A DNA stretch of 64,000 nt, taken from an uncultured Dermabacteraceae bacterium (lineage in GTDB: Bacteria; Actinomycetota; Actinomycetes; Actinomycetales; Dermabacteraceae). This document shows positions 43,273 through 51,031 of the stretch, piece after piece; position 1 is the stretch's first letter, and each line of letters opens with the position of its first letter. The position numbers were made by a program, and so were the translations under genes. Below the pieces are notes generated by a model, which was not told where the DNA came from, ran no database searches, and saw only the letters and a program-made list of their open reading frames with translations. Where the stretch lies: positions 1 to 64,000 of the forward strand of contig CAMILZ010000013.1 in assembly GCA_946223075.1 (NCBI GenBank). The letters run 5' to 3'.

Positions 43273-44520
43273 TCAATCGAAAAGACTGCCGATGGGGTTT
43301 TTGACCTTATCGGCGAGCCAGCCTCCTGCTTTCGATCCGGCAACACCGCCGATGATTCCGCCAGCAACACCACCCACCACGGTACCGACCGGACCGGCGA
43401 GGGAACCGATCGAGGCACCCAGCGCTGCACCAGCCTTACCACCAGCCCAGCCACCCGCCGTGGAGCCTGCGGCGGATACGCCTGCACGTGCGCCCTTCTC
43501 CCAGTTGCCCATGTGTGGGTGAGTCTTGGAGTCGTTCTGCCAGGAATCCACGGCGGCAGTTCCGAATGAGAGGGCCGTTCCGGCTCGCGAGGCAACCTTG
43601 GAGACTTTGCCAACCTTGTTCCATAGGCCGTTGGTGCCGCCGTGTCCCGCGTTGGGGATGCGCGATGTCTTCCCCTCGAGCTTGAGCATGCTCCTTGCGG
43701 CGACCGTCTGCAAGGCCTCAACAAAACCCTTGGGTCGCGCCATGGGGTTCATGGGCGAGGCCTTGGCGAGGAACTGCCCGGGGTTGGTCACGGCGTTCGC
43801 ATCCCACTTCGTGAGGCCCTTGACGAGCCCCGCACCGAATTTGCCTCGCCCGGCAATGTTTTGCAGAAGCTTGGGTGCCCATCCCTGGCGGAGTTGGATG
43901 CGGCCGTTCTTGAAGAAGTAGGCCATGCTGCTGTACTTGACGCCGTCGAGACCGAGACGAGAGGTCTGGATGAGCCCTCCGAGGGCTCCCTCGACGTTGT
44001 TGCCGCGCGTAATGGCCTTGAGGAGGGTTTGCCCGATGCTCGAACCGGCCCCCTCGGCAGCGCCCTTAATCGCGTTTGCGCAGCGAGAGTCGGCGTTTTG
44101 AATGTCGAGTTTGAGCTGGCTGCACGTTCGGTGAAGTTCGCTCTCCCACAGGTCGAGTCTTCTCTGAGCTGCCTCATCGTCGGGGTCAGCGGCGGCTTTT
44201 TCGCGCTCGAAGTCTCCGATTTCGGCGAGAAGGTCGTCTCGACGTTTTTTCAACGCTTCGAGTTCGGTCGCGTAGCTGTCAAGTCCGTCGGCAACTTTGT
44301 CGGCAGCAGATTTGAGCTCAGTCGCCATCTCTTCGGGCGTCATCATCGCCCGGTGGACTTGGTCTTCCTCTGGCGCGTGGTACTGACCGCGAATGGGCTG
44401 CCACGCGTTTGAGGTCTCTTTCATTTTCTGGTCGACGTCCTGGCCCGCGGCTCGAATGTCTTGCGCACCAGCGCTCACCGTCGAAGCGCTGTCGACTCTA
44501 GGAACGGTGAAAACCACCAC
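43273..44520 (-). CDS. LXG/ESX-like effector with glycine-zipper C-terminus (candidate pore-forming toxin)
   Basis: 415 aa from GTG 44520 with GGAGGAG upstream. The N-terminal ~170 residues are helical and align with the nuclease toxin at 489: W-x-x-I/L-x-x-x-Y-x-APE, then YATELEALKKRRDDLLAEI against YADKLVDLQDRKRQLEGEI. The middle (170-310) is mixed. The last ~90 residues are a glycine zipper (GGWAGGKAGAALGASIGSLA, then VGGVAGGIIGGVAGSKAGGW), as in membrane-active toxins such as the LXG protein TelE. No nuclease motif is present. It may insert into target membranes. A simple WXG-type structural protein is an alternative. Confidence 0.68.
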   Translation of the reverse strand: MVVFTVPRVDSASTVSAGAQDIRAAGQDVDQKMKETSNAWQPIRGQYHAPEEDQVHRAMMTPEEMATELKSAADKVADGLDSYATELEALKKRRDDLLAEIGDFEREKAAADPDDEAAQRRLDLWESELHRTCSQLKLDIQNADSRCANAIKGAAEGAGSSIGQTLLKAITRGNNVEGALGGLIQTSRLGLDGVKYSSMAYFFKNGRIQLRQGWAPKLLQNIAGRGKFGAGLVKGLTKWDANAVTNPGQFLAKASPMNPMARPKGFVEALQTVAARSMLKLEGKTSRIPNAGHGGTNGLWNKVGKVSKVASRAGTALSFGTAAVDSWQNDSKTHPHMGNWEKGARAGVSAAGSTAGGWAGGKAGAALGASIGSLAGPVGTVVGGVAGGIIGGVAGSKAGGWLADKVKNPIGSLFD

Positions 44521-44543
44521 GTCAACTCCTCCCCCGAACGTTC

Positions 44544-44882
44544 CTACCGAATCCCAGGCATTTTGGGCGGGGTCGCTTGTTGCGATCCTGATTGCGCGTT
44601 CGTGCGCATGGTTTGGTCCGCCTTGCCGTAGTGATTCACGGCGTCTTCGGTAAAGGAAATGTTGCTACCGATCATCGTCACAAGTGCTTCGCCGGCAGTG
44701 TGGAAGGCCTGCCTCACATCCCCCGTGAGCACCCCCGACGTCTCAGGGCTGTGCGCGAGGCTTCCCCCTAGACCTGAAGCGTCATCTTTGAGGGTCGTGT
44801 TGGCGGTCTTGATGTCAGCGATTGTGTCGCGCGTCTGTGTAATCGTGTTCCTGGCTGCCTCAACCTGAATGTTGTACCGCAT
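44544..44882 (-). CDS. Small ESX/WXG100-like helical protein, partner of the glycine-zipper effector
   Basis: 112 aa, ATG 44882. Fully helical; the N-terminus MRYNI matches MHYNV of the protein at 152-487, and the second half (TAGEALVTMIGSNISFTEDAVNHYG) aligns with its counterpart there. First gene of the minus-strand operon, 23 nt before the effector. Presumably the export partner. No WxG is visible. Confidence 0.7.
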   Translation of the reverse strand: MRYNIQVEAARNTITQTRDTIADIKTANTTLKDDASGLGGSLAHSPETSGVLTGDVRQAFHTAGEALVTMIGSNISFTEDAVNHYGKADQTMRTNAQSGSQQATPPKMPGIR

Positions 44883-45017
44883 GGTGCTTTCCCGACTCTT
44901 GGACTAACAAGCTTCTCACGGACTGCAATCGTGAACCAGTTAACATCACGGAAAAATAACGAACCTGAACGTCGGGAGATCGCATGCGCTAGTTCGTCTC
45001 GCCGCACACATACGGAC

Positions 45018-45959
45018 TTAGAGGAGATCCTCTTCGAAGTAGTCTTCGTCCACGGAGTAGAGCGTGAACTCGTGAGCCTTCTCGACGCCGACGCCGTACG
45101 CGAGCATGAGCTTCGTGAGGCGCAAGCCGTCGATCAGCACGATCCGCCCGTGACGGTAACCGGCAGCGGTGACTTTCGCTCGGTCTAGAAATGTTGAGGT
45201 CGTGATGAATACGCCGAGGTTTGCGCCTTGCGCATCGAGAGAGCCGATGAAGTTGCGGATTTCGGGCTCACCAACCCTGTTGGTATCGGCGTAGCGTTTC
45301 GCCTGGATATACACGTTCGTGAGGCCGAGGGCATCCTGGTGGATGATGCCATCAATCCCGCCATCGCCCGAGCGCCCAACATGCTGCTTCTCGCCGTAGT
45401 CTCCGCCGTAACCCATCGCCCACAGCAGATCGATCACGGCTTTTTCAAAGAACTCCGGCGAGTTTTCCTGGAGGCGCTTCCGGAGGTCGGTTTCGACCTG
45501 TGCGTTGAAGTCACGCGTGCGCGCAGCGATGGCCTCAACAGGATCGGCCTCTTCAGCAGCCTCGCTAACCACAACGGGGGCGGGCGCGTCTTCGGATCGC
45601 CGGGCGGTGACCTCATTCTGATATTCCTGCCAGGCCCTCCACTCGAACAGGTCTTTTTCCGTATAAGAAAGCAGGTTCCGTTGTGCGACTTGAAGACCGT
45701 TGGGGGTGATGCGATACGTCCCCCGCTTCGGACGTTCGAGAAGGCCCGCCTTGGTCATACTCGAGCACGCCCACCCCGTACGATTCATGTATCGCGGCTG
45801 GCCCGAATTGAGTCGTTCACTCCGTGTCTCCTGTGTGAGCCCAGCGGCGTCAGCGACAAGTTCACATAGTTCTCGAAAACCACGAACTTTGCCGTCAGCA
45901 AGGACAGCTAAAACCACCGGCCGAAACTCATCGATTGTGGGGGTATTGTCGGTAGCCAT
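45018..45959 (-). CDS. mrr: Mrr-type restriction endonuclease (type IV, modification-dependent)
   Basis: 313 aa from ATG 45959 (AGGACG upstream). The N-terminal winged-helix Mrr_N domain (SGQPRYMNRTGWACSSMTKAGLLERPKRGTY region) is followed by an acidic linker and the Mrr catalytic domain: FFEKAVIDLLWAMGYGG, GRSGDGGIDGII and YIQAKRY form the PD-(D/E)xK site (Asp, Gln-x-Lys variant as in Mrr). It cuts foreign DNA carrying modified bases. No methyltransferase partner is adjacent, as expected for type IV. Confidence 0.9.
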   Translation of the reverse strand: MATDNTPTIDEFRPVVLAVLADGKVRGFRELCELVADAAGLTQETRSERLNSGQPRYMNRTGWACSSMTKAGLLERPKRGTYRITPNGLQVAQRNLLSYTEKDLFEWRAWQEYQNEVTARRSEDAPAPVVVSEAAEEADPVEAIAARTRDFNAQVETDLRKRLQENSPEFFEKAVIDLLWAMGYGGDYGEKQHVGRSGDGGIDGIIHQDALGLTNVYIQAKRYADTNRVGEPEIRNFIGSLDAQGANLGVFITTSTFLDRAKVTAAGYRHGRIVLIDGLRLTKLMLAYGVGVEKAHEFTLYSVDEDYFEEDLL

Positions 45960-46049
45960 GGTGGACGTCCTAACGATTTCAAAACCAGTCCTCTCCAACG
46001 CTACTCTCAGAGCCAACTAACTGAAGAACTAATCTCGAGGGATTCGTCA

Positions 46050-46751
46050 GTGGATTACCAAATCTTCGACTTAATGCGCACGCGCTACGGGCTCTGCGGG
46101 AGTTGGGCCGTGTGGAATGACACGACGTGGCACCCTGACCCCATCGGGGCTCCACGGCTAATACTCGATTCTGTCGTTCGCACTTTCGGAGATGTGCGGA
46201 GCCAACAAGACTTAGATAACGACCTTCCCTCGCTGCGCACGGACCTCGTCCTCGTTGCCCTCAACTTTGCCGAGCGGGCCGCCGACATCACCGACGTCAC
46301 TGATCGCTTAAGCTTCGCCAGTTTTCATGAAGAGTGTGGTCGCACAAGCGATAGGCGTCTACGTGAGGCATGCAAAGGCAATGGACTCGAGGGCGCGTAC
46401 ATTACCGATCTCGTGAAAATGCGAAACGGTACGCTCGCGCCGTTCCGAAGCAGCAAGTCGATGCCCATCAACACACTTCTTAGGGATCCACGCTTCGTGC
46501 GCGAGCAGATCGAGGGCCTTTGCGAGGAACTTCAAACCCTCGGTAGCCACGACCCACTCATCATTGGGCTCAGTGCAGTGGTCTTCAAAGCGCTTCATGC
46601 TCCCGCATCCCTTGGCGCGCTTCGGAAGTGTTGCGGAGAGGGCACTCAGGTCGCTCGGATCACTCACTACTCGTCAATGACAGGCATGACACTGCCAAAA
46701 TACATCTCTCGCGTCGGCCAGGAGCTGGCGGACTTTCGCGAATATCTATAG
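46050..46751 (+). CDS. Hypothetical protein next to mrr
   Basis: 233 aa, GTG 46050 with GAGGGA about 8 nt upstream. Soluble alpha/beta protein opening with FDLMRTRYGLCGSWAVWND, and containing TDLVLVALNFAERAAD, DLVKMRNGTLAPFRSS and a C-terminal HYSSMTGMTLPKYISR. The order of motifs vaguely recalls uracil-DNA-glycosylase-like folds, but I cannot confirm that. Divergent from mrr with 90 bp between starts, so it could belong to the same defence cluster. Confidence 0.6.
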   Translation: MDYQIFDLMRTRYGLCGSWAVWNDTTWHPDPIGAPRLILDSVVRTFGDVRSQQDLDNDLPSLRTDLVLVALNFAERAADITDVTDRLSFASFHEECGRTSDRRLREACKGNGLEGAYITDLVKMRNGTLAPFRSSKSMPINTLLRDPRFVREQIEGLCEELQTLGSHDPLIIGLSAVVFKALHAPASLGALRKCCGEGTQVARITHYSSMTGMTLPKYISRVGQELADFREYL

Positions 46752-46859
46752 AGCCCAGGCACTCAAGTTCACGCTCATCTCGTTCGCCAAGGAGGAACTT
46801 TGCTTGCAGGCACCCCTTCCGTTGCTCGGGAGCGTGCCGGATCAGTGCTCCTTGCCGGC

Positions 46860-47807
46860 TCAAGGGTGAACGGAGAGTTCTTTTGGCCCGTGATGAGGCG
46901 GCTCGAACTGGAAGGTGGAGTGTTCAACGTCGAAATGTCCCGCGACGCAGTGCTGCACTTGGCCGAGTAATTCGGGAATATGTCCGTCGGTAAAGCACTC
47001 GTCGTCGACAACAATGTGGGCTGATAGTGCCGGCAGGTCGCTCGCGACGCTCCACACATGCAGGTCATGCACGCGCTGCACGTGGGGAAGTTCAAGAAAG
47101 TGGGTGGTGACTTCCTCGAGGTCAATTCCTTCCGGGGCTGCTTCGAGCAGAATTCGGCCGACGGCGCGCAAGAGATTCCACGCTGCGTGCACCATGAGGG
47201 CACACACCAGAAGGGACGCAATGACATCGGCAAGAGTCCACCCGGTCACCATGATGATGAGCGCGGCAACAATGGTTCCGAGGAAGCCGTAGAGGTCGGT
47301 AAGAATGTGTTGGTAGGCACCTTCGATATTGAGGCTTGAGCGATTGGCGCGAGCAACCAACCACGCGACGACGATGTTCACGACCACCCCGACCAGGGCA
47401 ACGATGAGCACGGGGCCACCGTCGACCTCGGGTGGTTCGAACAGACGCCGGACTGCCTCCACAGCGATGACTCCAGCCACGATCAGCAGCGTAATGCCGT
47501 TGACCGCGGCGGAGATGGTTTCCACGCGTTTGAGGCCCCAGGTCCACGCCCCTTGGGCAGGCCGAGCGGCGAGGCGAATGGTCCATAGCGCTAGCCCGAT
47601 CGCTCCGACGTCGGACAGCATGTGCCCGGCATCCGACAGCAGTGCGAGGGAGCCAGTCAGGAGGCTGACGATGACTTCGGCGACCATAAAGACGCTCAGC
47701 ACAATCAAGGCTACCCACAGAGTCGTGCGGTCGGCGTCGGCAGAGATGCTGTGGTCGTGTGCCTCGTGAGAGTGCTTGCGCCTGTGCGACACGGATGGTT
47801 TAGTCAT
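46860..47807 (-). CDS. Cation diffusion facilitator, zinc efflux (CzcD/ZitB type)
   Basis: 315 aa. His-rich N-terminus (RRKHSHEAHDHS), six membrane helices, and the CDF zinc sites: LLSDAGHMLSDVGAIGLAL (HxxxD of helix 2) and HILTDLYGFLGTI (HxxxD-type site of helix 5). The C-terminal cytoplasmic ferredoxin-like domain includes RVHDLHVWSVASD. Its start overlaps the end of the ArsR gene by 8 nt, so expression is coupled to the regulator. Exports Zn2+ (possibly Cd2+ or Co2+) by proton antiport. Confidence 0.93.
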   Translation of the reverse strand: MTKPSVSHRRKHSHEAHDHSISADADRTTLWVALIVLSVFMVAEVIVSLLTGSLALLSDAGHMLSDVGAIGLALWTIRLAARPAQGAWTWGLKRVETISAAVNGITLLIVAGVIAVEAVRRLFEPPEVDGGPVLIVALVGVVVNIVVAWLVARANRSSLNIEGAYQHILTDLYGFLGTIVAALIIMVTGWTLADVIASLLVCALMVHAAWNLLRAVGRILLEAAPEGIDLEEVTTHFLELPHVQRVHDLHVWSVASDLPALSAHIVVDDECFTDGHIPELLGQVQHCVAGHFDVEHSTFQFEPPHHGPKELSVHP

Positions 47808-48156
47808 GGCTCGTGCCCTCCCGCTGCGAGGTTTCCCTCAGCTTTTCGGTGCCGTCGAAGAGGACCGTTGCCGCCGCGAGAAGCGTCTTCGTTTCCTCGG
47901 GATGCGCCAGGGTGTAGTACGTCGCGCGGCCATGCGTGTGGCTTGCGAGGAGCCCACTTTTTCGTAGCGAGGCCACGTGCGTTGACACTGTCGATTGCGC
48001 AAGACCCACGTGCTCGACGAGGTCCTTCACGCGGTGTTCGCCTAACAGCAAATGCCGGATGATCTGAAGCCGATGACCATCGGCGAGGCTCTTAAAGAGA
48101 GTCACCCAGTTCTCACGTTCTTCGAGGGAGGTTTCTTCACCCATATGCATCGCCAT
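47800..48156 (-). CDS. ArsR/SmtB-family metal-responsive repressor
   Basis: 118 aa. Winged-helix core with LFKSLADGHRLQIIRHLLL and AQSTVSTHVASLRKSGLL (recognition helix). The metal-site region is not a classical Cys motif; His/Asp/Glu in the last helix could bind zinc. ATG 48156 lies 6 nt after a -10-like TATTAT and has no SD, so the mRNA is probably leaderless. It controls itself and the coupled zinc exporter through the operator at 48165-48186. Confidence 0.88.
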   Translation of the reverse strand: MAMHMGEETSLEERENWVTLFKSLADGHRLQIIRHLLLGEHRVKDLVEHVGLAQSTVSTHVASLRKSGLLASHTHGRATYYTLAHPEETKTLLAAATVLFDGTEKLRETSQREGTSHD

Positions 48157-48162
48157 AGATCG

Positions 48163-48186
48163 ATAATATCGCCTTTAGGCGATGTT
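48163..48186 (-). promoter_or_regulatory. ArsR operator overlapping the -10
   Basis: Inverted repeat AATATCGCC-TTTA-GGCGATGTT (48165-48186, one mismatch). Its left arm overlaps a minus-strand TATTAT -10 (48168-48163) just before the arsR start, a typical repressor arrangement. Confidence 0.7.
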
Positions 48187-48255
48187 AGCCATGCAGGGTC
48201 GATCGGCAGAAGCCGCCGCGACCGCCAAAGTCGCGCTTTGACGCCCGCAAAAGCA

Positions 48256-49248
48256 CTACCGCCGCGAGCCTTCGTTTTCAGCGGCGGTCATCTCTGCGTA
48301 GCGCTCAAAGAGCAGGGTGAGGCGCTCCTCGTTCGAGTGGAGCGGCTTCTTCGCGCCGAACGCTTTGTCGACGACGCGATCGAGCACAGCATGCGCCTTG
48401 AGAAGCGCGGGGCTCATCGCGAGGGGGTTGTAGTGCTCGGCGAGAGAACGCTCGGGATGCAGCTCGCGCGCCGCGATCACGCCCTTGCCCGCCCCAATGA
48501 TCTTCTCGCGCAGTTCCGGTTCGACGGTGGGAAGCGGGAGGTTGTTCCACACGACCATGTTCGAGAACCTCAAATCGGATTTCAATCGGCCACCGATTGC
48601 CCGTTGCCACGTAATGAACATCGAGGAGGAGATCACGCCTAAGAGGAACCCGTCGGGGTCCTCAGCCGTGTAGACCTTGCCGCCGGAAATAACCGTCGTT
48701 GGTAGGTGCTGAACCGTATAAAATTCACGTCTTTCAGACACGACACGCGGAATGCCCACGTACGGAACGAGTGGTCGATGCTTGTTCCCTCGGAACAAAT
48801 GGGGCGTATCTCGGAGCTTATAGGCGTCGCCGCCCGTAGATTGCTGTGACCGCCAAGCTCGGCAGGCTTCAATCCTTGCCTTGAGAACCGGTGATCGGCG
48901 AATATCGCTTGGGTCAAAATCATCATCCGCCATCCACAGGCACCAGCGGTCAAGCCCACGGACGACTTCGCGTCCCATGCGGAAGGGCCGCAGGTACTTC
49001 GCCGCGATGGGGTCGGCGACGACCTCGGAATACTCATCTGCTTCGACGATGAGATTTCCCCCGTCAGCCGGCTTAGTGCCGAACGCAATTTTCGGAAGCT
49101 GAGGGCTTAGAGCTTTCGTACGCTTTCAAACGAGCAGATTCGGCCCATCCACGAGATACGCATTGATCTGCTTCGCGGGAACCTGCTTTGGCTCGCCCTT
49201 GACCTTTTCGTAGATGAACAGTTGCGGGGCGGGAAGGATGTTGATCAT
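48256..49248 (-). pseudogene. MmeI-like type IIL/IIG restriction-modification enzyme, C-terminal remnant
   Basis: From 49248 the minus strand reads LPAPQLFIYEKVKGEP, QINAYLVDGPNLLV, a TGA (49126-49128), then in the same frame FGTKPADGGNLIVEADE, RWCLWMADDDF, IPRVVSERREFY and GGRLKSDLRFSNMVVWNNLP. These are target-recognition and C-terminal segments of MmeI-type fused methyltransferase-endonucleases. ATG 48978 allows a 240-aa product, but it lacks catalytic domains. The helicase-free nuclease and methyltransferase parts are missing; a matching N-terminus lies at 57570. An IS3 remnant abuts its broken end. Confidence 0.8.
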
Positions 49249-49582
49249 GCCGAAGGTCTATAGTGAGCAGTTCAAAGCTGATGCGGTGGCACTGGTGGAG
49301 TCAGGGATGTCTCGCCGGCAGGTATGTGCCGATCTGGGTATCTCACGTTCATCACTGTAGAAGTGGATTACGGACACGCGTCTGCAGGCACATGGGATGA
49401 GCCCGTCAAACGATCCCGTGGTGGCCAAAGAGATGAGTGCTGTCCTGAAACGGATCCGTGAACTAGAAATGGAAAACGAGGTTCTTAGGGCTGCAGCAGC
49501 TTATTTGAGCCAGGAAACAATCCACCCAAAAGGATCTTCCCGACCGTGGAAGCACAGATCGCAAAGGGTAAGGCAACCTTGA
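49247..49582 (+). pseudogene. IS3-family orfA with internal stop
   Basis: From ATG 49247: MPKVYSEQFKADAVALVESG, an HTH of the IS3 orfA type (RRQVCADLGISRSSL), then an amber codon (49358-49360) where the family has tryptophan or a similar residue, and on in frame through RIRELEMENEVLRAAAAYLS, the leucine-zipper segment. Disabled unless suppressed. Confidence 0.8.
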
Positions 49583-50395
49583 CGATCGCTCCTCGGGTGT
49601 TAAAGTTTTCTCGCCAAGCATTCTACAAGTGGCTGGCTAAGCCGCTCTCGGACAGACGATGGAGGGACGAGGAGCTTATAGCTAAGATTCGTCTAATCCA
49701 CCACAATGATCCTGAGTTCGGTTACCGGTTGATCGCTGATGAACTCCATGCTCAAGGGGTAAAGATTTCTGAGCGACGAGTGTGGCGATTGTACTCGAGT
49801 GCTGAGATCTTCTCGGTGATCTCCAGGCGCAAACCACGTAGGAAGAAGCCGGTGGGCCGGTCCACGATGATCTGCCTGCCAGGCACTTCCACGCCGATAC
49901 CCCAAATACTGCGTGGGTGACCGACATTACTGAGTATTGGACAGGCGAAGGAAAACTGTCTCGGTGTGCGATCAAAGACCTGCACTCGCGTAAAATCGTG
50001 GGCTACGCCACTAGTGCGCGGATAAAATCAGGTTTGGCTGTGGCCGCGTTAGATGACGCAAGGAGGAAACGAGGACATCCCCGTGGCGTGATCGTCCACT
50101 TCGATCGAGGCTCACAACCTTGCTCTAGGAGTTTTCGTGCCGCATTGAAGACCTACCATGCCAAGGGCCACATGGGCAGGGCCGGAGCCTATGGGGATAA
50201 CGCGGCCATAGAGTCATTCTGGCCCCTTGTGCAAAAGAATGTCCCTAACCGTCAATCCTGGACCAACCGTCAAGAGCTCTCCGTAGCGATCGCCACTGGA
50301 TCGAAAGCACCTAGCACCGCAAGAGACGCCAACGCGCGCCCGGTAAATTGACACGCATTGATACGGAACCATCACGGGAGCAGCCGCACCACTCG
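49546..50395 (+). pseudogene. IS3-family orfB (rve integrase) with frameshifts
   Basis: The N-terminal part (FSRQAFYKWLAKPL, FGYRLIADELH) is in one frame. A frameshift at about 49855 moves the rest (HDDL, then TAWVTDITEYW, IKDLHSRKIVGYAT, the DDE catalytic core) to the next frame. A second frameshift near 50295 and a TAG break the end (HWIEST, RKRRQRAPGKLT). Catalytic region residues are partly altered (HFDRGSQPCSRS for HSDRGSQF). Clearly dead. Confidence 0.8.
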
Positions 50396-50455
50396 CGGCC
50401 TAAAAAACAGAAGGAAAACTGTCAACCAAACCTTCAGCAGTCCCTCCAGCACAAC

Positions 50456-50920
50456 ATGACATCCGGCAAAGCCAAGTGGGCCATAGTCTTCACCGCCAAC
50501 GACGTCTTGCCCACCGTGGCCTGCGGTCTCACCGACCGCGCGTTGGAAGAGCACGGCGTTGCCTGGAGCAAGAAAACGTCCCCAGACGTGCTGAGCAAGA
50601 AAGCATGGCGCCTGAAGGACGTTGAAGAAAACCTCGACGCGATCCGCCTTGAAGCGTTCGTCACCGATGCTGACCGCAACGGAAAACAAATCCAGAACGG
50701 AACCCTCGCAGAGCTTCTGCCACCAAAGTATTGGATCGAGAAACTCACCGAACGCGGCGACACGGAAGAAGGCACCATCTTGATCTCCGGCACCATCCCT
50801 ATAGATAGCGAGGTCAACCAGTTCGCGAACGCATGGCGCGTGGCGATGACCAACCCAGACACCGACGACACCATCGCGATCGCCTACACCATCAAACCAA
50901 TGCTAGAACCAATCGGCTAA
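50456..50920 (+). pseudogene. 5'-truncated DUF2848-family gene
   Basis: From ATG 50456 a 154-aa frame matches the C-terminal two-thirds of DUF2848 (FAH-like fold) proteins: VACGLTDRALEEHGVAWSKK, WRLKDVEENLDAIRL, NGTLAELLPPKYWIEKL, EGTILISGTIP and the end IAYTIKPMLEPIG. Full-length members have about 70-80 more N-terminal residues; here that region is replaced by IS3 remnant A. Possibly still translated but probably inactive. Confidence 0.65.
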
Positions 50921-50929
50921 CAACGAAAT

Positions 50930-50969
50930 GGGCTGGGCATGGATTTTGAAGTCCATGCCCAGCCCTTTT
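50930..50969. terminator. Bidirectional terminator
   Basis: Perfect 14-bp stem (50930-50943 with 50952-50965), 8-nt loop, TTTT on the + side. Between the DUF2848 remnant and the convergent adhesin gene. Confidence 0.85.
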
Positions 50970-51031
50970 GTAGCCTGCAGAGGTATACCCGTCAGTTCGT
51001 TTTATCCCTCCAGGTTCTCACCACAGCAGTT

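Larger units (their letters stand above)
49247..50395 (+). mobile_element. IS3-family element remnant A
   Basis: Degenerate orfA/orfB pair (listed separately). Terminal inverted repeats were not found. The left side runs directly into the MmeI-like fragment, so the element has lost its ends. Borders are approximate. Confidence 0.75.

Noticed and set aside
47800..48156. ArsR protein as the regulator of the Acr3/ArsC genes
   Set aside because: It is translationally coupled to a zinc CDF exporter and lies 13 kb away; no matching operator was seen at the arsenic genes.
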